Shown in pieces: positions 54,559 to 60,000 of a stretch of 60,000 bases of DNA (positions within the stretch are counted from its first letter, which is position 1; each line of letters opens with the position of its first letter). The stretch is from the NCBI GenBank assembly GCA_905221605.1, contig CAJNDS010002002.1:436001-496000 (forward strand), in the 5' to 3' direction. The notes under the pieces were generated by a model. The model was not told where the DNA came from. It searched no databases and saw only the letters and a list, made by a program, of their open reading frames with translations. This DNA comes from Symbiodinium natans. Its lineage: Eukaryota > Sar > Dinophyceae > Suessiales > Symbiodiniaceae. Made by a program: the position numbers and the translations under genes.

Positions 54559-56025
54559 TGGGCGGCCAGCTAAGCGACAATCATCACACGCATGGCCAGA
54601 CATGAGATATGAGACGTGAACCATTGTGAACCCCAGAAGCGGAGGCAGCTCACAAAGTAGAGCGAAACCAACGGCCTAGAGGCCCCCCCCCCTCCCTGTA
54701 GTGGGTCCCAGACCCATCCCAGGGCAAGGAGAGGCGTGTTGCCATGAACATGTGCTTACGGCGTCGGGGTTCCAGGACCCCATGTTTCCTACTTCTCAAA
54801 CCTAGTCCAGGCGTAAAAAGGAACCCCAACTCAATGATGGCACAACTTGGTGATTCAGAGAGTCTGCCAGAGACTGCAGCGAAGCAAGGGCTCACCGCGC
54901 CAACGGGCGAAAAAACAAAAAACCAACATCAGCCAAGACAGAGAAGGACCGACCTTATCAAGAGAACTGCCATTATGCATCCCGATGCCAACAAAGCTTG
55001 ACCTGCATAAGCATGTACCGTGGGCACTTCTACCTTTTGCCTGGCATGCTTTGGCAGACTGTGCAACGAAACTACAAGAGCCCCGTGAGCCAAGTGAGTG
55101 CCCAACTTCTTCAGAAGCAAACAGTCCTGGCTATTTAAGAGATCCCTGGCTCTTGGATTGCTCTTGTCAGTATGCGAAAGTTGTCCACTGCTTAGCAGTG
55201 AGACCAGCTGCTTGGGTTTTCCAGCAGCATAAGCTGAACTTAGTTGAACTTAGCACCATGTCGAGCTGCCCGCTACAAAAAAAATTGCTCGCAGCGAAAT
55301 TTATCGCCAACTCACACGAAGGTGCCTCATCTATTCGGCGAAGTCTCTAGGACGCTGCGCACTGGCGTGAACTCACCGCGGCGTCTGCAAGACTCCTGCT
55401 TGGGACTCATATTCAACTACTCAAGCACGCATGCTTCTCCACAGAGCACAGTGTTCAGGTTGACAAATATGTGAGACCTGGCCGCGGTGTGAGCACACTG
55501 GTTCCAGTTTGTCCTCGGATCACAAAGCAAGTAGATTTTTTCTTGAAGTGACTCGGGAACTGCGTGTTGGGAAGTCCCCGCGCGTCTTCGGCAAGTCAAC
55601 TCAGGCCTGGGCTACAAGACCACCCACGTTCAGCCGCGCGCTCAGCGGCATGGTACTTGCCTTTGACATCCTTCGTTTTGGCTGGGTCGAGCAATAGCGA
55701 CGTTACAAGTTACAACTTCTGCAGGCATTCTCTCAGCTCTCCTCGGCAAGGTATGTTGTCTTTCGGCAGGTCTCCTTGACGCTTGCGGCAAAGGCACGCA
55801 TCTGCCTCACAGGAGAAGAAGAAAAAAAGTCCGAGAGCCCTCTGAAGCAAGCGTGAGAGAGCCACTGGCAGCCACCAAAACCCCAAGGCCCTAGAAAAAA
55901 ACCCAAGAAAACCCCAGTTTTCAAGGAAAGGGGGGGGGGGGGAAATTCGAGTCGTGGGGGAGAATTAGAGTCATCATAGAGACCTCATTCCGCCAGTGGG
56001 GGAGGGGGGAAGAGGGAGAGGGGGA
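54559..56025. other. Unassigned region
   Basis: The plus frame 54847-55350 (167 codons) contains KLDLHKHVPWALLPFAWHAL and QKKLLAAKFIANSHEGASSI, and might be a real exon, but has no recognised domain. A C tract (54684-54693) and a G tract (55930-55942) are present. Confidence 0.3.
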
Positions 56026-56029
56026 AACC

Positions 56030-56640
56030 CTTCACGAATCTTGGGGGCCTCTTCGCTTCCTCCGTCTGCTCCCGGAGTTCATCCCTCCTCGCCTGCTTCT
56101 CCTCAGAACAAACTTGAGCTCCCCCAGAGCAAAAGGGCAGCTCTGAAAGGCAGGAAAACGCAAGTTGTTGCTGGAGCCCCCAAGCGCTCTGAAAGCAGGC
56201 ACAAGGCCTTGAGATCCTGCATGAACTTCTCGTACTTCAGTGTGCAGGCCTCTGAGAGATCAGCACTTTTTTCTGTGAAGGGGATGCTTCGAAGCCCTGC
56301 ACATCCCGTCCTTCAGCTCCTTCTCTTTGTCGTCAAGTTCTCTCTGTGCTCGGACTAAGGTTTGCATCGCATCCTGCGGGATGCGCTCGAAGGGTGCATA
56401 TGGCATCTGATTGCATGCTGTGCAAACACATATGTTTGCGGAGCCCTGCGAGCCCTTTGCCATCACAAAAACATCACAAAAACGCGCACTTTCGTGTTGC
56501 TCCTCGTGGGTCTTGGCCCGCTTCTCGCGCTCGGCGGTGAGCTCGCCAAACTTCCGGACCTGAGCAAACGGCTTCATACCATGCAAAAAAGCAGCTGCGA
56601 ACAGCCAAGAGCAGATTGGGCGGGGGGGGGAGTGGTTTGA
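56030..56640 (-). CDS. Exons of a charged, coiled-coil-like protein
   Basis: The minus frame from about 56640 to 56260 reads KPFAQVRKFGELTAEREKRA, KTHEEQHESARF, an insert CVCTACNQMPYAPFERIP and QTLVRAQRELDDKEKELKD. Farther downstream, other frames continue in the same style: EACTLKYEKFMQDLKALCLL (about 56253-56190, after TCTCAG) and SEEKQARRDELREQTEEAKR (about 56110-56045). High Glu/Lys/Arg/Gln content with heptad-like spacing suggests coiled coil; the CxxC in the insert is not enough for a zinc finger. Splice junctions are plausible (AG acceptors at each piece) but not uniquely phased. An upstream piece (QHRQKLRRLEEFRSS, about 56680-56640) may belong too. Confidence 0.45.
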
Positions 56641-57147
56641 ACTCCGGAACTCCTCAAGTCTCCTCAGTTTCTGGCGATGTTGTCCAGGTTCTTGGATGCC
56701 TGGTATCCGGCCATGGCCTCCAAGAAAAACACCATCTTCTGGTGTTTTCAACCATGAAAACATATAAGTTTGGCCGCTTTGTGGGGGACATGTGGACAAA
56801 AACCAAGGCAAAATGAACCGCCCCCCCCCCCCACCCCCACCCCCCCCCCAAGGACAAATACAAAAAACAGAGCGCACTCTTTCGGGCGCTCAAGCGGCCC
56901 ACCCACCTTGGCACTGGCGCTGGCCTCGGCGCAATGTCACTCATGCTCTCTTTATCGATTTTTAAGCGGTGCCCAGCTCTTCTCGCCGTCTCTCTCTCTC
57001 GCTCTTTCTTTCTTTCTTGGGGGCATGAGGGCACGCTCTTTCTCTTTCTTTTTGTGGGGCTTGGGGCGAACCCCGCGCCTAGGCTCTCTCTCTCTCTCTT
57101 TTTCCCCTTGCAAAACAGGGGAATTTCCAGGGGCGGAGAGTTTTTTT
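56641..57147. other. Intergenic with C tracts and pyrimidine-rich DNA
   Basis: Poly-C interrupted by A at 56820-56849, CTCTCTCT at 56990-57012 and 57085-57098, TTTCTTTC at 57005-57050. No gene recognised. Confidence 0.45.
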
Positions 57148-57232
57148 AGTACTTTTTATTATTTTGTTTTTTTTCGTGGTCCCCTGGTCCCCTGGTCTCC
57201 TGCTGCCCCGGTCTGCTGGTCCCCTGGTCTTC
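57148..57232 (+). repeat. Left half of a long inverted repeat
   Basis: AGTACTTTTTATTATTTTG, then TTTTTTTTCGTGGTCCCCTG and several GGTCCCCTGGTC units. The reverse complement lies at about 59405-59552. Confidence 0.8.
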
Positions 57233-57289
57233 CTGGGAAAAGGCTACATTCCCTTTAATGTTTTTTAGGATTTGGTTGATTTTCTTGGG

Positions 57290-57590
57290 TTTTCCGAAAA
57301 ACCTCCATTCCCTCTATATTTTCATGGGAGCTGGTCCAGTTTCTTTGGTTGTTCCACGAAAACCTCCATTCCCTCCATATCTTCATAGGACTCGTACTGC
57401 TTTTCGTAGGAATTCTTAATAATGTTGCTCGATTCTTGGATTTTCCGCAAAACCTCCATTCCCTCTTTATTTTCATGGGAACTGGTCCAGTTTCTTTGTT
57501 TTTCCTACGAAAACCTCCATTCCCTCCATATCGTCATAGGACTCGTACTGCTTTTCGTAGGAATTCTTATAAATGTTGCTCGCAAGTTTG
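57290..57590 (+). repeat. 151-bp tandem dimer (AACCTCCATTCCCTC repeats)
   Basis: ACCTCCATTCCCTC occurs at 57301, 57362, 57452 and 57513 (spacing 61, 90, 61). GTACTGCTTTTCGTAGGAAT recurs at 57394 and 57545, so two 151-bp copies, each with an inner 61-bp duplication, are present. The spacer includes ACTGGTCCAGTTTCTTTG. Confidence 0.85.
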
Positions 57591-57689
57591 CACGACTTTT
57601 TTTTGGCACCCGTCTAGCCACAGCAATGCGGGGTTGGAAGGTCGGTCTCGGAAAAAGAGAAAGAAAGAATCACTCCAAGGGTCAGAATT

Positions 57690-58690
57690 AAATTGCACGA
57701 CTGTTAAAGGCCGGGGAGTTGGGGGGGGGGGGGGCAAACCCAGTGCTCGCATGATAGGTTTCAAAAAGACGCATATGCTTTGAATGAAGCTTGCATAGCT
57801 TGGAAAACGAGGGGGTTGGGGCGAAGGCGGGGCGCAGCCAACACAATGCTCGCATGATGGCTGTCAAGCATTCATATGCTTTGAAACAAGCTTGCATTAC
57901 GAAAAAAGGCGGAGGGGTGGTGAAAAAAAAACTTGAACGGCTTAAAGAAGCGGGGGGGTTGGGAGGCAGCCCCCCCCCATTTGCAAACACAATGCTCGCA
58001 TGATGGCTTTCAATCGTGCTTTGAAACAAGCTTGCATCACTAAAAAAGCAGGTGGGTTAGGGGGGATTTACAGAATGCTCGCATCATGAGTTTCAATCGT
58101 TCATATGCTTTGAAAAAAAGGGCCTGATGGGCGTTTATCGTTCATGTGCTTTGAAAAAGGCTTGCACGGCTTGAAGAAGCGTGGGGGTCGGAGGGCGCAG
58201 CCCCCCCCCCCCCCCATTTGCAAACACAATGCTTGCGTCATGGATTCGATCGTTCATATGCTTAGAAAAAAGTGGCATGATGGGTTGCAATCCTTCATAT
58301 GCTTTGCACGGCTTCAAGAAGCGATGGGGTTTTTTGGGGGGTGGGGGGGCGCAACCCCCCCCCCATTTGCAAACACAATGCTCGCATGATGGCTTTCAAT
58401 CGTTAATATGCTTTGAACAAGCTTGCATCAGTAAAAAAGGCGGGGGGGGGGGGGGGGGAGACCCCCCCCCCATTTGCAAACACAGTGCTAAACACAATGC
58501 CTGCGTCATGGGTTTCGATCGTTCATATGCTTAGAAAAAAAGTGGCATGATGGGTTCAATCCTTCATATGCTTTGAAGAAAGCTTGCACGGGTTGCGGGG
58601 GGGCCGCAGCCCCCCCCCCCCCCCATCCATTTGCAAACACAATGCTCGCATGATGGCTTTCAATCGTTCATATGCTTGAAACTTGGGGGT
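57690..58690 (+). repeat. Satellite with facing G and C tracts, eight copies
   Basis: Units contain CATTTGCAAACACAATGCTC then GCATGATGG.TTTCAATCGTT, CATATGCTTTGAAA and AAGCTTGCA, followed by a poly-G run and, in most units, a poly-C run 10-25 bases on. The ATGCTCGCAT-type cores lie near 57742, 57846, 57991, 58074, 58229, 58377, 58497 and 58641 (spacing 83-155). The G and C runs vary from about 6 to 20 bases and would pair as hairpins. Confidence 0.9.
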
Positions 58691-58794
58691 GAGGGCCTGG
58701 GACGAAAGCTAGTTAAGGTACTCCCACGGAAGAGCTTCCGTCAACATGGCATCAACTACGCAGCAGGACAAGCACACGCAAAGGCAGCAGGCCG

Positions 58795-59028
58795 TGTCAC
58801 ACATCAAGGTTTCTGAGTCTTTTCTTGGGGGGCTTTTCTGTTAGCATCTTCCGGAGGGCTCTTTTTTGAAGCGCATGACAGCACAACAGATGTTGCACTC
58901 ACCAGGCGAAGTCTGTCCAATCCAGCTTTGAGGGACGCCGGACTCAAGTCAACATCAAGGCTTCTGAGTTTCTTCTTGGGGGGCTTTTTTGTGGCCTGGG
59001 ATCCACAGAAAACGGCGTTCATTTGCAC
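58795..59028 (-). CDS. Small basic exon with a nearby partial duplicate
   Basis: After a CCCAG acceptor the minus frame reads ATKKPPKKKLRSLDVDLSPA then SLKAGLDRLRL and meets a consensus donor CTG|GTGAGT near 58898. About 70 bases on, after CTAACAG, a second piece reads KPPKKRLRNLDV before TGA, nearly repeating the start of the first. Either a short intron (about 65 bp) joins two similar exons, or part of the exon was duplicated. The basic KKPPKKK start would suit a nuclear or nucleic-acid-binding protein, but there is no family match. It is surrounded by satellite DNA. Confidence 0.4.
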
Positions 59029-59214
59029 CTAATATACGAAAGAAATGAACGCCAGCCCGTTTCCCCAAAACCTGTGTTTCGCCACCGGAAATCGACCGGT
59101 TTGCTGCGTTTCGTGGCGGAGCCTCCGGGGGCCCTGTATACCCTTCAGGTTGTAAGCTTCGCTTAAGTAAGATACTCCACTAGCCCTCAGAGGCTAGCTT
59201 TCGTGATTTGCTTC

Positions 59215-59400
59215 CACGGCTAAAAAAGGCGGGGAGGTTGGGGGGGGGGGCACGGCCCCCCACCCCCCCATTTGCAAACACAATGCTCGCATCATGGGCT
59301 TCAATCGTTCATATGCTTTGAGAAAAAAGTGGCCTGATGGGTTTTTATCGTTGTTCATCTGCTTTGAAAAAAGCTTGCACGGCTTGAAGAAGCGGGGGGG
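59215..59400 (+). repeat. Isolated unit of the G/C-tract satellite
   Basis: One further unit (core near 59281) with facing G and C tracts at 59230-59270, 640 bases beyond the main array, with the basic exon in between. Confidence 0.85.
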
Positions 59401-59404
59401 TAGC

Positions 59405-59552
59405 AGACCAGGGGAGCAGGCGACCAGCAGACCAGCAGACCAGCAGATCGGGAGACCAACAGACCAGGGGACCTGCAGACCAGGGGACCAGGGGACCAGG
59501 AGACCAGGGGACCACGAAAAAAAAGAAGTACAAAAAAAGAAGAAAAAGTACC
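59405..59552 (-). repeat. Right half of the long inverted repeat; (CCAGGGGA) minisatellite
   Basis: GACCAGGGGACCAGCAGACC-type units (10-11 bp) from 59405, ending in GGGGACCACGAAAAAAAAGA and AAAAAGTACC. This mirrors 57148-57232, including the boundary between the minisatellite and the A/T-rich tail. Confidence 0.8.
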
Positions 59553-60000
59553 AAAAAAGTAGGCCCTCCAAGTTTCCAGAAGAGGCGCCTACATTTTGCA
59601 TAATATACATATGCGCATACGCCACTACAAGAAACGATGGACTTGAGTGGCTTCTTGAGACTTCTTAGGAAGGAATCTCTCCATGTTCTGTGCTCAGATT
59701 TGAGAGTCGGGCACCTGGGTCGGCCATGGCCAATAGCCATGTACTTTCAGCGAGTCTTCGCGGCTTGAGGCTTCTTCGGAACTTGAAAGACTAAGTTATG
59801 TCTTACTCATGTTTAGACTTGCTACACAGACTTGCGGACTACTACAGGCCCTGCATGTTGTGATTATGTGAAGGTTTGTGGCGGCTACTGTGTGACTACT
59901 TGTTGGCAGCATCCTCTTCCTCAACCTGCAAGAGCCCCTCTCTCTCGCGACACAGTCCGACCATTGCAGCTAGGAAAGTATGCCCAATCTGACCAGGTGC
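59553..60000. other. Unassigned right edge
   Basis: No repeat or gene recognised; frames are short and the window ends here. Confidence 0.35.

Overview
The window looks like nuclear DNA of a dinoflagellate, most probably of the Symbiodiniaceae/Suessiales type. Four things point there. (1) Degenerate TTTAGGG-type telomere-like sequence is scattered through it. (2) Reconstructable genes are split by short introns (about 50-190 bp) with AG|G acceptors, and two introns fit only a GA donor. (3) One gene is a multipass membrane protein with TIR-like motifs of a kind I recall as expanded in Symbiodinium. (4) Wrecked Ty1/copia-like retrotransposon pieces of dinoflagellate style are present. These family links are from memory of sequence style; no search was run. 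There is no sign of bacterial, organellar or viral gene organisation.

Layout. 0-0.8 kb: degenerate tandem duplication with telomere-like words. 1.16-3.52 kb (-): a broken reading frame of about 780 codons for an unknown charged protein, running directly out of a 34-bp tandem array that inverts at about 4.26 kb into a giant hairpin-capable structure; then a 57-bp tandem repeat (4.83-5.63 kb). 6-10.5 kb: degenerate telomere-like desert with an internal duplication. 11.49-13.55 kb (-): four-exon TIR-like multipass membrane protein. 14-17.8 kb: low-complexity and GAACA-type repeats. 17.85-18.3 kb (-): exons resembling SMP and C2 lipid-transfer domains. 19.16-19.56 kb (-): gag-like remnant. 20.43-21.50 kb (-) and 21.66-22.44 kb (+): a divergent gene pair with a perfect 27-bp-arm hairpin between the start codons. 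24.5 kb: a GGGTGTA heptamer array. 29.0-29.7 kb (-): exon with a dsRNA-binding-like domain. 32.7-33.1 kb (-): possible uL30-like exons. 34.4-34.8 kb: 47-bp repeat. 35.13-35.86 kb (+): frameshifted copia RNase H end. 42.6-43.6 kb (-): four-exon gene of unknown function.

47.8-49.25 kb: microsatellites and a degenerate copia gag/protease on the minus strand. 49.47-52.80 kb: a satellite of about 431 bp (eight copies) carrying the palindrome TGACCGGTCA, one scrap of which also lies at 14.09 kb. 52.81-53.41 kb: 42-bp tandem array with a 232-bp higher-order period. 53.7-54.56 kb (+): decayed coding region. 56.0-56.6 kb (-): exons of a charged, coiled-coil-like protein. 57.15-59.55 kb: a block of satellites with facing G and C tracts, bounded by an inverted repeat and enclosing a small duplicated basic exon.

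The genes do not form a pathway: they are isolated, unidirectional or divergent, and separated by repeats, as is usual in such genomes. Many long open frames are artefacts of tandem repeats whose unit is a multiple of three, or of simple-sequence DNA. Exon models come from phase and splice-site logic only and need transcript support.
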